Shown: positions 36,110 to 46,500 of the stretch, in pieces
Position numbering within the stretch: position 1 is the first letter of the stretch
How the letters are laid out: each line of letters starts with the position of its first letter
Assembly (NCBI GenBank): GCA_965233625.1
Contig: OZ247499.1
Span: 1,612,001 to 1,676,000, forward strand
Length of the DNA: 64,000 nt
Direction: 5' to 3'
Source of the DNA: G965233625 sp965233625
Lineage (GTDB): Bacteria; Planctomycetota; Planctomycetia; Pirellulales; Pirellulaceae
Position numbers and translations under genes: made by a program
The notes under the pieces: generated by a model
The model's input: the letters and a program-made list of their open reading frames with translations, nothing else
Databases searched by the model: none
What the model was told of the DNA's origin: nothing

Positions 36110-38522
36110 CGTCTGTTTCGTCCATCATGGTTGTCCGCGGTGACAATTCAATGAACTCGTGGTCTTCGTATTGATGGTGCGTCAGCCGGCCGAACAGCCT
36201 GCTTCCGTCTTCGCTCAGCCGGAACTGGATCTTCCTACCTGGCATGTGACGGAAAATCTTGCTCGGCGATTCAGAGCCCTTCTGACTGATCAGATTTAAC
36301 GCGTACCCGTTGATAAATTTCTCCGATTTGTTCAGAGCACCAGTATAGATGACACGCATCCGCGCGTTTCCAGCTGCCACCATTTCTATCTGTATCTGAT
36401 TGAGGTTAGGGTCATAAGCGCTGGCGGTCATCATGATTTTGGCAGACTCATTCGTCTTGTGGGCAAAGAGCGTTCCCTCCCAGGCGGTTGGCGTTTGGAA
36501 AGCCGATGTCCATCGCTGCGTGGCCGCTTTTTCCTTCAGCGTATCGCTGGCTTCTGCGCTGGTTTCGAGCGTGAGCATCATTTTTTTGCCGCGTTTTGAA
36601 ACGGCGTACAACTGGTTGCCCTGAGGCGATAGCCGGAAATGCTTCGGGTCCCAGTCCAGCGTGCCGATATCGTCTCTGGAGTAAAGGTATTTGTTAAAGA
36701 ACACCCCGTCGGAAAGCTGTTCATCCAGGGAGGCCCGTCCGCGCTGGTGCATGACGAGACCATATCCATCAATACTTCCGTCTTCTTTCATCAGAGAGCC
36801 TTCGTACACCACGTACTGCTTGGCATCGCTGAGTTTCTCCAGTATCAGCCGAACATAGTTTTCCTCGTGCCGGTAATCTGCAACACGCATCCTCACAGCT
36901 TGAAGCGGCTCATCCTTCCATTGCATCGAGCCTTTCCACTCGAAGCCTGGCGTCAAGGCATACTTCCAGCGTTCCGGCGCCGGCTTCATGCTCTCCAGCA
37001 TTGCCGCCTTCTCAAGCGAAACATCGGATGTGCCAATGCGGCCTACCCATCCGCTCGCAGTCGGCGCGAGCGTAAGCAGCCCTGAGTGTTTGTAAACAAG
37101 ATTAGACTTGTCGTGGTCGCCGTACAGCTGCTGACTGTGAGCAACTTGACTAAGGCGGACAGGTAAGCCGAGGTGATGCGGCGAATCGAATCGCACTTTA
37201 CCTTCGAAGACGCCAAAACGGAACGGCTTACCTTTTTCCTGAACGACGATGCGAAACAATTGGCGCGTTGCATCGTAGTGCATGTTTGACACTTCGAGGA
37301 CGCGGTTGGGCAGGCTTGAGATGCGTTCCATCCCAGTGTACTGCTGACCCGCGGCGAGTCTCGTTAGCAAGTCGCTTCGCAAAGCTGGCCCGGTTGATGC
37401 GTCTTCCTCAAGCAACTGCAGTTTACTCTCACCCTGCGGACCCGACAGCTTATAGCTGGCAGCGGCAACATCGTAAAAAACGAGCAGATCCTGACGCGTT
37501 CCGCCCGCTAGTTTAGACAACGTCGCATCCGCGTTTTTCAGACGCAGGGACCAGCCGTCGTGCACCAGCCGGCTGCTACTTCTTGAACGGTCGTTAATTT
37601 CCGGCAACTGGACGGAACCGTCAAAAACAACACGCGAGAGCGTATCTTCACGGTCAATCGCAACGGCGCTCAACAGATCATCTTTGTCGTGTTTGTCAAA
37701 GCGGAAATCGCATTGCACAATCTCGCGTCGCCCGTATTGCAGGTTGCCTGAAAGTGCGATGGCTCCCTCACGGAGCGCCAGCAGGTTCTTTTTTTCCTCG
37801 GCTAACCGGGTGGTCAGCGCCGTTCTGGCCTGTTGCACTTCTTCAATCAATCGCTGTTGTAGCTTGCGGTATATCTGCAAGGGATCAGTGGCGTTACTGC
37901 TTGCGATCACAGCGCCGGCAGGCAAATTTTTCTGAGGTGTCAACCCAGTCAATTCATGGTCGGACGCGACACTATCCGCCGTCAATTCGAATTCGTAGTC
38001 GTCATCCCGTTTGGTCAGAATGCCGGCGCCCGTCCACTCAATGCGTTTCCCGGCAGCGATCTGCGTCTTAAACATGGGCGGGAATTTGTAACTACGCAGT
38101 TCGCGGTGCGTGGCTGACGGCGCTGCAATTTCGGGTTGCCTGAGCGAATCAATCTGTTGCACGGCGTTGGCATAAGGGCTTCCCGGCGCGATGCTGGATT
38201 GGATTTCAGCGTCCATATCCATCGGCTTCAGCCAGGCTTCCTTCGCCGTATCAACGCGTTTGAATTTGACGTGCCACTTCGCGCCCCGGTCGTCACCTTC
38301 AAAATCATCAAGGCTAGTGACCTCAACCTGGCTGTCAGATACCGAAAGTTCGTGCAGGTTGATAACTTCTATCGCCGCCTGCACTTCGCTATCGGCTGGT
38401 TGATTACCGCAGCCGGCTGCTACAATTATCACCGGCAGGAGCACCATCGCGATAGCGACGGCTGGACGGCCTGATTGCAGGCCAACCGGGGCGTAATTCG
38501 GGTAAACACTGGCTGCTGGCAT
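36102..38522 (-). CDS. Large lipoprotein of unknown function, cotranscribed with the kinase
   Basis: An 806-residue protein with a lipobox (VAAGC, Cys near residue 38 from the start used) after a hydrophobic signal, so it is probably anchored in a membrane outside the cytoplasm. The rest is made of repeated beta-rich modules, several with similar phrases (GWVGRIGTSDVSLEK, FEWKGSMQWKD, WEGTLFAHKTN), suggesting duplicated domains. The start at 38522 is preferred because GAGG stands 6 bases upstream; the frame runs to 38549. No family was recognised. It diverges from the ECF sigma gene and overlaps the kinase start. Confidence 0.7.
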   Translation of the reverse strand: MPAASVYPNYAPVGLQSGRPAVAIAMVLLPVIIVAAGCGNQPADSEVQAAIEVINLHELSVSDSQVEVTSLDDFEGDDRGAKWHVKFKRVDTAKEAWLKPMDMDAEIQSSIAPGSPYANAVQQIDSLRQPEIAAPSATHRELRSYKFPPMFKTQIAAGKRIEWTGAGILTKRDDDYEFELTADSVASDHELTGLTPQKNLPAGAVIASSNATDPLQIYRKLQQRLIEEVQQARTALTTRLAEEKKNLLALREGAIALSGNLQYGRREIVQCDFRFDKHDKDDLLSAVAIDREDTLSRVVFDGSVQLPEINDRSRSSSRLVHDGWSLRLKNADATLSKLAGGTRQDLLVFYDVAAASYKLSGPQGESKLQLLEEDASTGPALRSDLLTRLAAGQQYTGMERISSLPNRVLEVSNMHYDATRQLFRIVVQEKGKPFRFGVFEGKVRFDSPHHLGLPVRLSQVAHSQQLYGDHDKSNLVYKHSGLLTLAPTASGWVGRIGTSDVSLEKAAMLESMKPAPERWKYALTPGFEWKGSMQWKDEPLQAVRMRVADYRHEENYVRLILEKLSDAKQYVVYEGSLMKEDGSIDGYGLVMHQRGRASLDEQLSDGVFFNKYLYSRDDIGTLDWDPKHFRLSPQGNQLYAVSKRGKKMMLTLETSAEASDTLKEKAATQRWTSAFQTPTAWEGTLFAHKTNESAKIMMTASAYDPNLNQIQIEMVAAGNARMRVIYTGALNKSEKFINGYALNLISQKGSESPSKIFRHMPGRKIQFRLSEDGSRLFGRLTHHQYEDHEFIELSPRTTMMDETDDE

Positions 38523-38565
38523 TTCGTTCCTCACTTGCTTGAAGGTCAAAAGTGTCTGCGAGAAA

Positions 38566-38590
38566 CCTGTTAAGTCACGTGATTAACAGG
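38566..38590. promoter_or_regulatory. Palindromic candidate operator between lipoprotein and ECF genes
   Basis: CCTGTTAA (38566-38573) and TTAACAGG (38583-38590) are perfect 8-bp inverted arms, and between them lies TCACGTGA, itself a palindrome centred half a base from the outer symmetry centre. The site stands in the 137-bp space between the divergent starts (38522 and 38660). Such nested symmetry is rare by chance, so it is a good candidate for a regulator or a divergent promoter control element. No -35/-10 pair was assigned. Confidence 0.6.
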
Positions 38591-38659
38591 CCCGCTATCA
38601 GACCTATGGTGAGGCGCGCGAAACCACTGCCAGCTTTTTTCGTCAATTTCAGGAAAAAA

Positions 38660-39211
38660 ATGAATTCAGGCGAGAATGAAAATTTCCTCGAAATCTGGGA
38701 GCAATGCCGCCAGGCCTTGCGCGAGTATGTACACCGGAAGCTCGCGCCGAAGTTGCACGCGGCAGGAGACGCCAGCGACGTTGTCCAGAGCGCATTCGCA
38801 AGTCTCTGGAAGAAAATCGAATCTGGCGACGCCCCCACGGGCGACGATGAAGCCCTGAACAAATACCTGGTGACCATCGCACGACGGAAGCTGGCCAAAA
38901 TGTGGCGACGCATCTACGCAAAGAAACGGGGCGAGGGTAAAGAGCTAAACTCGCTTGAAGCCACGGGAGACGAACCGGGAAATCAACTGCGGAAATCCAT
39001 GCAGGAAGAGCTGCAGAAGCAGCTAGAAATAGACATCGAAACGGTTCTTTCTCGCTTCGATACCGAGGCGCAGACCATCGCCGCCATGAAGCTTACTGGT
39101 ATGAAAAACCGCGAGATCCAGGAAGCTTTGAATTGCACCAACCGCCGCGTGGAACGCAACGGCTCGCTACTAAGAAAGGCCTTCGAAGAATACCTTCATC
39201 CACCGCAATAA
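38660..39211 (+). CDS. ECF-type RNA polymerase sigma factor
   Basis: A 183-residue sigma factor of the planctomycete ECF type. Region 2 includes DASDVVQSAFASLWKK, and region 4 ends with a helix-turn-helix (NREIQEALNCTNRRVERNGSLLRKAFEEYL). The ATG at 38660 is chosen because AGGA lies just upstream (38651-38654); an upstream GTG (38552) would add residues that cover the palindrome. It is opposite a lipoprotein-kinase pair, an arrangement like kinase-linked ECF groups, where the kinase phosphorylates the sigma factor. That link is inferred. No anti-sigma factor was seen. Confidence 0.85.
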   Translation: MNSGENENFLEIWEQCRQALREYVHRKLAPKLHAAGDASDVVQSAFASLWKKIESGDAPTGDDEALNKYLVTIARRKLAKMWRRIYAKKRGEGKELNSLEATGDEPGNQLRKSMQEELQKQLEIDIETVLSRFDTEAQTIAAMKLTGMKNREIQEALNCTNRRVERNGSLLRKAFEEYLHPPQ

Positions 39212-39224
39212 AGCGACACGTCGG

Positions 39225-40787
39225 CTATTTCCGTGTGCCCGGGGCGCCAGGGTACCAGGGTGGTAGAGCCGTCGCTTCCTGCTCAAACAGTTTCAGCACA
39301 TCCTTTGGAACGTGCCGCTTGTTGATGATGATGGTGTAGACGTGCTCGGTAAACCAATTGTCGTACAACGTCCAGGTGCCTTTGTTGCCCTTCTTATCGC
39401 CCCAGCTGTTTTCCACCAGCCACTTCACGGGCTTATCGTCGCGCACGTCTACCCCCATAAACACCATTGCGTGATTCGAACCGCCATCGCGAAGTTTTAT
39501 GCGATCCGCGCGGCTGATACGTGTCTTTAAACCGAACAGCCCATCAAAGTCGTACAGCCCATCAGCCATGACACCAAGTTCTGTCGATTGATCTTTGCCC
39601 ACATCCGCTGCGAACCAGACCGGCTCGTTGGCAACCAGTGATTTCATCGCCAGTTGCTTGAGGTCGCCGATGGGCAGGTTAATGAAGTGCATGTCGGGCG
39701 TCCCGAATATGTTCTTCGCACGTTTGAAGCTGTAGTGTTTACGCGTTTCGCTAAGTGGATCGCTATATAGGCACACATAGTCGCGCAGAGGCACGCCAAC
39801 AAACAGATCGTAGAATTCCTTCGGCGTGTAAACGGCGCGGGGCGACAAGTCTTCATTCACCGAACTGGCGACTTTGGGAAGCTCCACTTTGGGCTCGATG
39901 CGGACCACGTCGATGGTTGCCGGGGCTTTGCCGACGTGCACGGCTGCGGTTTCCGTCTTTCCATCGCCATCTTTATCACTGTCTTTGGCGACATAACGCC
40001 ACTCGAACTTTGCCGGTGGCTCGCCCAGGTTGATCACCAGGAAACGGTAGATTTCTTTCAGGGACTTCTTCTTCAGCTCGCGAAGGTCTTCCACACTTGC
40101 GCCCTCGCGGTGCATCTTGCGGATTGCAACCGCGTCTGCGCGGAGCTTGCGGTCCAGCACCGTATTCATTGTGCGGGTGTTTTCGCTGCTGTGCGTTTCC
40201 GGCATCACATCCTTCGGCACGACGCCATACTTCTCGACCAGGTCAACGACGAAATTCCACCAGCCGCCGTCGCTCATTGTCCATTCGTGCACGAGCGCCC
40301 ATTCGCGGTCTAGATAGTCCGTCTCGCGCATTTCGATCATCGTTTCCAGGAACAGGTTGGACTTCTCCATTTTGTCCCAGAACTGCAGGTAGGCGATGGA
40401 GAATTCAAAGGCGGGCAGCTTCTTATCACGGATCACTTTTGGCCGCATCGTATTCAAACCAGCGAACAGCCAGCAGCGGCCGCTTGCCTTCTGATTGGTG
40501 ATGCCTTTGAAATCAATCTTGTGGCTGAAGTGGCCATCCTGTCCGGCGACCAGGCCGCGGTTCAGGGCCAGCTCTTTGATGCTGTTATTGGTCACGGCGT
40601 TGTGCCGCATCCGCGTGCCCGCATCCATCTTGAAGGAACTGCGGAGTTCTTCCAGCAGTTCCGGAGTAAGGGTGCCTGCCGGCTGCTTCTCGTCCTCCCC
40701 GGCGCCAGCTGCGTGTGTCATAAAAAACCCTGGAATCAGTAAAGCAAAGATGAAGCAGGAAACGGCGCCGTTAAGACGGAGGGGCAT
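39225..40787 (-). CDS. Exported C1 peptidase (bleomycin hydrolase-like)
   Basis: A 520-residue papain-family protease of the bleomycin hydrolase/PepC type. The catalytic Cys is in KASGRCWLFAG, the His in GSNHAMVFMG and the Asn in VENSWGDKK. Unlike cytosolic bleomycin hydrolases it starts with a signal peptide (about 1-27, ending near ADA/GAG), so it is probably secreted or periplasmic. The ATG at 40787 has AAGGAA 7 bases upstream. The C-terminal region has the usual long tail. It lies close to an S33 peptidase, so the pair may degrade peptides outside the cell. Confidence 0.88.
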   Translation of the reverse strand: MPLRLNGAVSCFIFALLIPGFFMTHAAGAGEDEKQPAGTLTPELLEELRSSFKMDAGTRMRHNAVTNNSIKELALNRGLVAGQDGHFSHKIDFKGITNQKASGRCWLFAGLNTMRPKVIRDKKLPAFEFSIAYLQFWDKMEKSNLFLETMIEMRETDYLDREWALVHEWTMSDGGWWNFVVDLVEKYGVVPKDVMPETHSSENTRTMNTVLDRKLRADAVAIRKMHREGASVEDLRELKKKSLKEIYRFLVINLGEPPAKFEWRYVAKDSDKDGDGKTETAAVHVGKAPATIDVVRIEPKVELPKVASSVNEDLSPRAVYTPKEFYDLFVGVPLRDYVCLYSDPLSETRKHYSFKRAKNIFGTPDMHFINLPIGDLKQLAMKSLVANEPVWFAADVGKDQSTELGVMADGLYDFDGLFGLKTRISRADRIKLRDGGSNHAMVFMGVDVRDDKPVKWLVENSWGDKKGNKGTWTLYDNWFTEHVYTIIINKRHVPKDVLKLFEQEATALPPWYPGAPGTRK

Positions 40788-40848
40788 AGTACGGTTCCTT
40801 CTGGCTACAAACAAAAGTGTCTCTGCGACGCACGCTCGCGCCGACCGG

Positions 40849-42144
40849 TTAACGCTCTATCTCGCCGCGGGCAAGATCGATCAACCGCGAAAAAACATCC
40901 GCGCCGCCGGTGCGGATGCCGCAGTGTTCAAACTGGCTGGTGTACCATCCGTGCATGTTCGGTACAAAGTCAATCGTCTCACGTGAGAACTGCGTATTCA
41001 CAAACATATCGTTGTAATACACAACGCACGCGACCGGCACTGTGTTCTTCCGCAAGACATCCAAGTCGTAGACCGCCGGCCAGTCTTCGTAAGCAGCAAT
41101 GATTTCCGCTGCCTCCTGCAGGGGCCGCAGGGCGGACATCTCTTCAAACATCCAGGGGAAAATCATTTCGCCGAAGAAGTGGAAATCCTCGTAGTTGTCG
41201 TAGTGCGGATACAACTCCTGCTGCACCTGCTGGCACGCCCACCTCGTCGCGGCGCCCTGTGCATAGATCGCTTCGTGTAGCAATGCGAAAATGGGGTTCG
41301 TGTCAAAACGCAGTGCGGCGTGCACACCTTTGAGGAAAGCGTAACTGATCACATCGCCCTGCGGCGAAGGGGCGAACGCTTCTTCCAGCAGAAAATGTAT
41401 CTCTTCGGCAGTATTAGCGAAGCCGAGCTTTAATCCGAGAAGCTGGACGATGCGGGGCGTAAGGCGGTCTCCGTTGGGCAGCATCACATCATGCTGCTGA
41501 AGATGCCGGCACACCCTGGCAAGGCGTTCTTTGTCCGTAGGGAATTTCTGGAAGTACTGCCGGTTACGCTCTTCGACAAAGGGGAAGGTGCCTTCGTAGA
41601 TCTCCCGCGCCGTGCGTTGCAGGCCGGGCACACCGCCGAAGATGAAGCATTCTTTTAAGCCTTCCGGGTGCAGGCTGAGATAAGTCATAGTGCACCAGCC
41701 GCCGTAGCTCTGCCCGATGGTGGACCACGGTGTATCAGGGCTAAGCTGTTTGCGGATAGCTTCCGCGTCGCGGACGATGTTGTCGGCGCGGAAATGTTTG
41801 AGATAATCCGCTTGCTGCTGGGGGCTGCCCTGCAGCGGCAGCGTATGACAGTCGATGCGAGAGCTAAGACCGTTACCTCGCGTGTCGTACATCAGCACAC
41901 GGAACTCCCGCAACGCCCGCTTCAGCCAACCTTCTTTCCTAACAGGCAGCGGCGCCCGGAAACCTGGCCCGCCTTGCAGGAACAACAGAAATGGCTTGTT
42001 TGCGCTGGCCGGATCAAGGTCGCGCACTTCGCGGACGAAGACTTCGATCTTACGTCCATCGGGTTGCTGATAGTCAAGCGGCAGGTCGAAGAAGTGTTCG
42101 ACCAGTTCCATGCCGGGTATGCGATAAGGCGCCGAAGTTCTCAT
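40849..42144 (-). CDS. Proline iminopeptidase-like alpha/beta hydrolase (S33)
   Basis: A 431-residue alpha/beta hydrolase with the oxyanion phrase FLQGGPG and the nucleophile elbow GQSYGG, as in prolyl aminopeptidases (S33). The second part (about residues 180-400) is the helical cap of these enzymes. Family members release N-terminal Pro or other residues from peptides. There is no signal peptide, so a cytoplasmic site is likely. It starts 2 bp after the DUF1552 stop, so it is in the same transcript. Confidence 0.87.
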   Translation of the reverse strand: MRTSAPYRIPGMELVEHFFDLPLDYQQPDGRKIEVFVREVRDLDPASANKPFLLFLQGGPGFRAPLPVRKEGWLKRALREFRVLMYDTRGNGLSSRIDCHTLPLQGSPQQQADYLKHFRADNIVRDAEAIRKQLSPDTPWSTIGQSYGGWCTMTYLSLHPEGLKECFIFGGVPGLQRTAREIYEGTFPFVEERNRQYFQKFPTDKERLARVCRHLQQHDVMLPNGDRLTPRIVQLLGLKLGFANTAEEIHFLLEEAFAPSPQGDVISYAFLKGVHAALRFDTNPIFALLHEAIYAQGAATRWACQQVQQELYPHYDNYEDFHFFGEMIFPWMFEEMSALRPLQEAAEIIAAYEDWPAVYDLDVLRKNTVPVACVVYYNDMFVNTQFSRETIDFVPNMHGWYTSQFEHCGIRTGGADVFSRLIDLARGEIER

Positions 42145-42146
42145 TA

Positions 42147-43529
42147 CTAACTCATCAACTGCTTAATGGCGCCGTGCTGATCCAGCTTTTTGCGGGACAT
42201 CTCGATATCGAGGTCGCCGTAATGCTCCATGGGGTTGCCATGCGCATTGAGCAGCGTGGTGTACCAGTTGCCAATCGTCTTATGACCTTCGTTGCCGTGG
42301 TAGGGCAAACGGACATAGCGGCCGCCAAGGTTCAGATTGCAGTTGTCGCCTGCCAGCACGACGAACGGCGCCTCGGTTCCCCAACTGTGATGACCTTCGC
42401 CGTTCTCCGGGAAGTAGAGAATCATTGTGTTGTCGAACATCGTGCCATCGCCTTCCGGCTGCTGCTTCAACCGCTCGACAATCGTGGCGATCTGGGCGAC
42501 GTGCCCGGTGCGGATTTTCTCACGGATCTTATCGGCTGAAATGCCGCTGTATCCGCCGTTGTGGCCCAGTTCATGGATCGAAATATGATCGCCTTCGTTC
42601 CCGGGCAGCCCCTTAATGGGCGTCGACAGCTCATCAATGGTGTAGGTCACCACATTGGTTAAACCAGTAATCAACGCGGCTGTAAGAATATCGGTGAACG
42701 CCCGCTGCTTCTCGGGAGTGCTGGCATTGGGACCGCCGTTGGCGTGCACCTTATCGATGTTGGGCAGATGCTTTGCGATGGCGCCGGACATCTTTTCCAC
42801 CTGCTTGTTCCGCTGCCGGATAGCTTCGATGGACCGGATGTGATTGCTGAGCTTCAGCTTTTCGTACCCCTTGAGAACCTCGGCCTTGTAGGCTTCATCC
42901 TGCTGCAGAAACTGAAGCATCTGATTCTCAGAGTCGACCGCGCCGGTATCGGTGACAGACTTGAAGAGTTCGTTGTAAGCCGTCATCGGATCGGCGTAGC
43001 AGTAGTTCCGCTGATGCGGCGCCGGGGCCGAGTAGCCCGCAACGACGCCCGTGCGGAAGGTGCTGTAGTTGCCGGTCAACGATAGCTCGACGTGGCCGAA
43101 GGGCGAAGGGAACAGCTTGGCCAGTTCAAAATCAATCGTAGTGCGTTTGATGCCACTGAGTGAATTGCGGCCCGACTTATAAGCGCCCATCACCGACGAG
43201 TACGACCAGTGGCCGTTCTCACTCATCTTGCACGAAAGACCCTGCAAAATCGTCAGATGTTTTTTGTGCCCGTTGAGCGCTGCAAGCCATGATGGCAGTT
43301 CGTGCTTATCGAGATCAACTTCAAGCGGCTCTTTCTTCTTGTCCAGCGATTTTTCCTGATCGCTGAACGTAGGCAGTGCAACCTCCTGCGGGCGGACACC
43401 GTTGGATTTGCGGATGAAGATGAACCGCTTCGGAGCGGCGGCCGGTGCTGCCAACAAGGGGGCGGCCGTCGAAGCAAGCGCCGCGGCGCTGACGGCGGTG
43501 GACTTCAAGAAGGTTCTTCTGGTGGTCAC
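42147..43529 (-). CDS. DUF1552 protein with Tat signal
   Basis: A 460-residue protein with a twin-arginine signal (TTRRTFLKS) and an Ala-rich hydrophobic stretch, then the DUF1552 domain, which starts with the PKRFIFIRKSNGVRP strand and contains HELGHNG and YFPENGEGHHSWG phrases. DUF1552 proteins are almost always found with the DUF1592 cytochrome and are common in planctomycetes; their reaction is unknown. The gene is 36 bp after the cytochrome gene and 2 bp before the S33 gene on the minus strand. Confidence 0.95.
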   Translation of the reverse strand: MTTRRTFLKSTAVSAAALASTAAPLLAAPAAAPKRFIFIRKSNGVRPQEVALPTFSDQEKSLDKKKEPLEVDLDKHELPSWLAALNGHKKHLTILQGLSCKMSENGHWSYSSVMGAYKSGRNSLSGIKRTTIDFELAKLFPSPFGHVELSLTGNYSTFRTGVVAGYSAPAPHQRNYCYADPMTAYNELFKSVTDTGAVDSENQMLQFLQQDEAYKAEVLKGYEKLKLSNHIRSIEAIRQRNKQVEKMSGAIAKHLPNIDKVHANGGPNASTPEKQRAFTDILTAALITGLTNVVTYTIDELSTPIKGLPGNEGDHISIHELGHNGGYSGISADKIREKIRTGHVAQIATIVERLKQQPEGDGTMFDNTMILYFPENGEGHHSWGTEAPFVVLAGDNCNLNLGGRYVRLPYHGNEGHKTIGNWYTTLLNAHGNPMEHYGDLDIEMSRKKLDQHGAIKQLMS

Positions 43530-43565
43530 AGTATGAATCCTCTGCAGCGTTGAAACGGTTGCGGT

Positions 43566-46500
43566 TCAGCTTGCTTGTTTGCGGTAAATGAACGAGTCGG
43601 AAGTCAGCAGCGAAACAATCACCGCATCAAAGCTGCCGTTGCTTTCGACGTACGCCTGCTCTGCGGCGATCAAGGCGCCCGAGTCTGACAGTGTTTCGTT
43701 CCGGCCCAGGAAGTAGCGGAATGCATGCCGGATAATCGATTGCCGGACCCTTCGCGAACGTACCAGACGGTCAACCAGGTCCAGTGCGTTTTCCACCTCT
43801 CCGTCCAGAGCGTCTTCTCCGCTGCCCTGCAATGCGCCTTTGGCGTTCACGGGCAGTGTTTTGTAGGTGTCGCGGAGATCAACATGCGGCGCCGCTTTAT
43901 CCGGGCCCTTCTTGAGCAGGTTGTCGGGGTGTTCCAATGATTCTTCGGTGCGGTAACGGCCGAAGTCGTCGTACATTTCAAACGCGAGACCCAGCGGGTT
44001 CATTCGCTTGTGGCATTTCCAGCAGTAAGTCTGGTGGGTTTTCTTTTCCAGACGCTGCCTTAGCGTGCGGTGATGATCTTCAGGAATGACGGCGTCGACC
44101 GTTACGGGAATGTCAGGGATGGTTCCGGCGAGCAGTTTCTCGCGGATCCATTTGCCGCGTTTGACGGGATCGGTTTCTGTGTTCTGCGCGTGAGCAATTA
44201 ACCAGGCAGGATGCGTCAGGATTCCTTTGCGGTGCGCTACCGGCGCCGGCTGCACGCCTGGGTAATTCCACTGGTCGATTTTGATGTTGAAGAATTTTGC
44301 CACCTCGGGCGACCGCAATTGCAAGCCGGTGCGTGTCGAGGCGTTATAAGGCCCGTGTGCGGGGAACGAGACATACGGCGCCGCCGCGGTCTGGCCGCGG
44401 TTTAAACGCAACGTGAAGCTGGTCATTGCCGTTTTAAATTCACGGATGGAATTGCGGCGCCCTTTCACGCCCAGGTTGTTTACATCCACACCACGCATTT
44501 TGACTTCAGCCAGAAACTCTTTGTGCTTCAGCAAATCTGCTTCTTCAAAATTCTCCCAGTCCAGATCTTTGAAGTAGTGATAGATTCTGCCAATCCGCTC
44601 TGAGGCGGCGGTCATCGCTTCGTTATCGCCGGAGTGATAGACGTAGAAATCACTGGTGCCCAGCAACTCTTCAAAAACTTGCTCATCCTGTTGCAGAATG
44701 TGATCGACCAGCCGGTCCGCTTCGCCCACCAGGCGCCCCTTGGCGTTATCGTAATTTCCGCCGAACCGCTTGTTGTCTTTGAAGATGGGCAGCATCAACG
44801 GGTAGCCAAAGAACTCACGGAAGAAACGCAGTTTGCGGATCGGCGTGTTTGTGATGCTGGCCGTCAGTTGAAGGCGCTGCACGCCTTCATCGATCACGTA
44901 AAACTGATTGCGGTTGTTGAGCAGCCGCTGCACCTCGCGGCGGTAGTCTTCACGCGTGTTCAGGCGGCCCTCGTTGGCGGCTGCAACTAATTGTTCATCC
45001 GGTGAGCTGTCCGTCAGCGCGTAAGCGATGGCGTAGCTGGCATCGCGGGGCGACATCATGCGGCGGCCGTGCTCGTCGGGTTCGCCCTGTCCGAATTCGT
45101 AGCGGTACACAAAGTCAGATTTAAGAATCAGCGTCTGGATCAGCTTTTTGATCGCTTTCAAATTGCCCATGCTGGCAATGTACGACTGGGTTAAAGCCAC
45201 GTACTTGTCGCGGTCGCTGCTATCAGGTGCACGTTCGAAAATTTTGACGAACAATTCATCGACAAGCTGACCGAGAATTTCCGCGTCCGGCGCCCCGGCA
45301 TCGTCCCGCTGTTGTTTGAACTCCTGCTGCCACTGCGTCATGCATTTTCGGATGATGGCGTTGTAGCGGTCGCCTTGTTTGCGGTGCTTTTTGATTGTGG
45401 CTTTAATCGCTGCCATTTCTTCATCCGGCCGGGGCCGGTACGCAACAGGTTTGTGCTTCTGCGCGTAACGATGCTGTTTAATCTGCTGGCGCCACTCTTC
45501 CATGTAGTTGTGCAGGAAAGTCACACGGGCCTGAATCTTCCGCTCGTTATGCCCGGCATAGAACCAGTCTTTCTCGCACGCGGCAATCAACTCCGCATCC
45601 GGCAGTCCTTCCGTTTCCAAGCGCTGCATGGTGCGGAAGATAAGCTCCAGTTCTTTCTGGCCGGGGTTGGCGGCATGAAACGGCGCCTTCTTCGTTGAAT
45701 CGCCTCCGGTATCCGCTGCAGCTGCAACCTCCACAGGAACGAAATCCGGCAACAGCGATTCGTGTTCGCCCGCGTAGATTTCGACAAGTAGGCGTTGAAT
45801 GAAGTTGTTCAGGAATGCTTCACGCGATTCAAGCCGTTTCTGATGATCCCACTCCATAGCCATGATGCTGCCGGCAGCAGGCAGATACCGCCGGTCGCGG
45901 CCGGTGAGGTACATCATATGGTCCGCCGCTTCTTTGGCGTTGGTCATCATCGTCAGCAGATGGCCGCCGTTTAAGGTTTCATTCGCGTAGTAGCGGACGC
46001 CCGATGTATTTGGCAGCAGGAACGGATTGGTCAGATTGACGCGGCGGTTGTTGTCGCCGATCACATATTCACGCTTGCCATCGATGGTCTTAAACGGCCG
46101 GTGGTTGAGGATGCGATTAAACCTGGCGTCGAAGATGTACTGGCTGATTAGCCACCGGCGGTCATAGGTGAACGCGGGCAGGTCCGCGTATTCGCCCGAA
46201 AACAGCTTCTCGTGCGAGACATAGTTGGCATACTCCGGCTTGGCGATTTTTTCAGCCAGGGTCGAAGCATCGTGCTGTTTGAGTTCCGTCGCCAGCCAGT
46301 TCAGCAGAACCGCTTTCTCAGCGTCGCTTGGCTGCGACGCATCTTCGGGCGGCATGTTCTGAAAATAGACCTGCTCCTGCATTTTGTTGAGCAGCGCCAG
46401 CCTTTGTTCCAGCTTCATAGCCGCCAGACCGTCCAGCGAGATGCTGCCCTCCGCGGCGCCGTCCATGTGACAATCAGCGCAGTTCTTCTGCAGAAACGCG

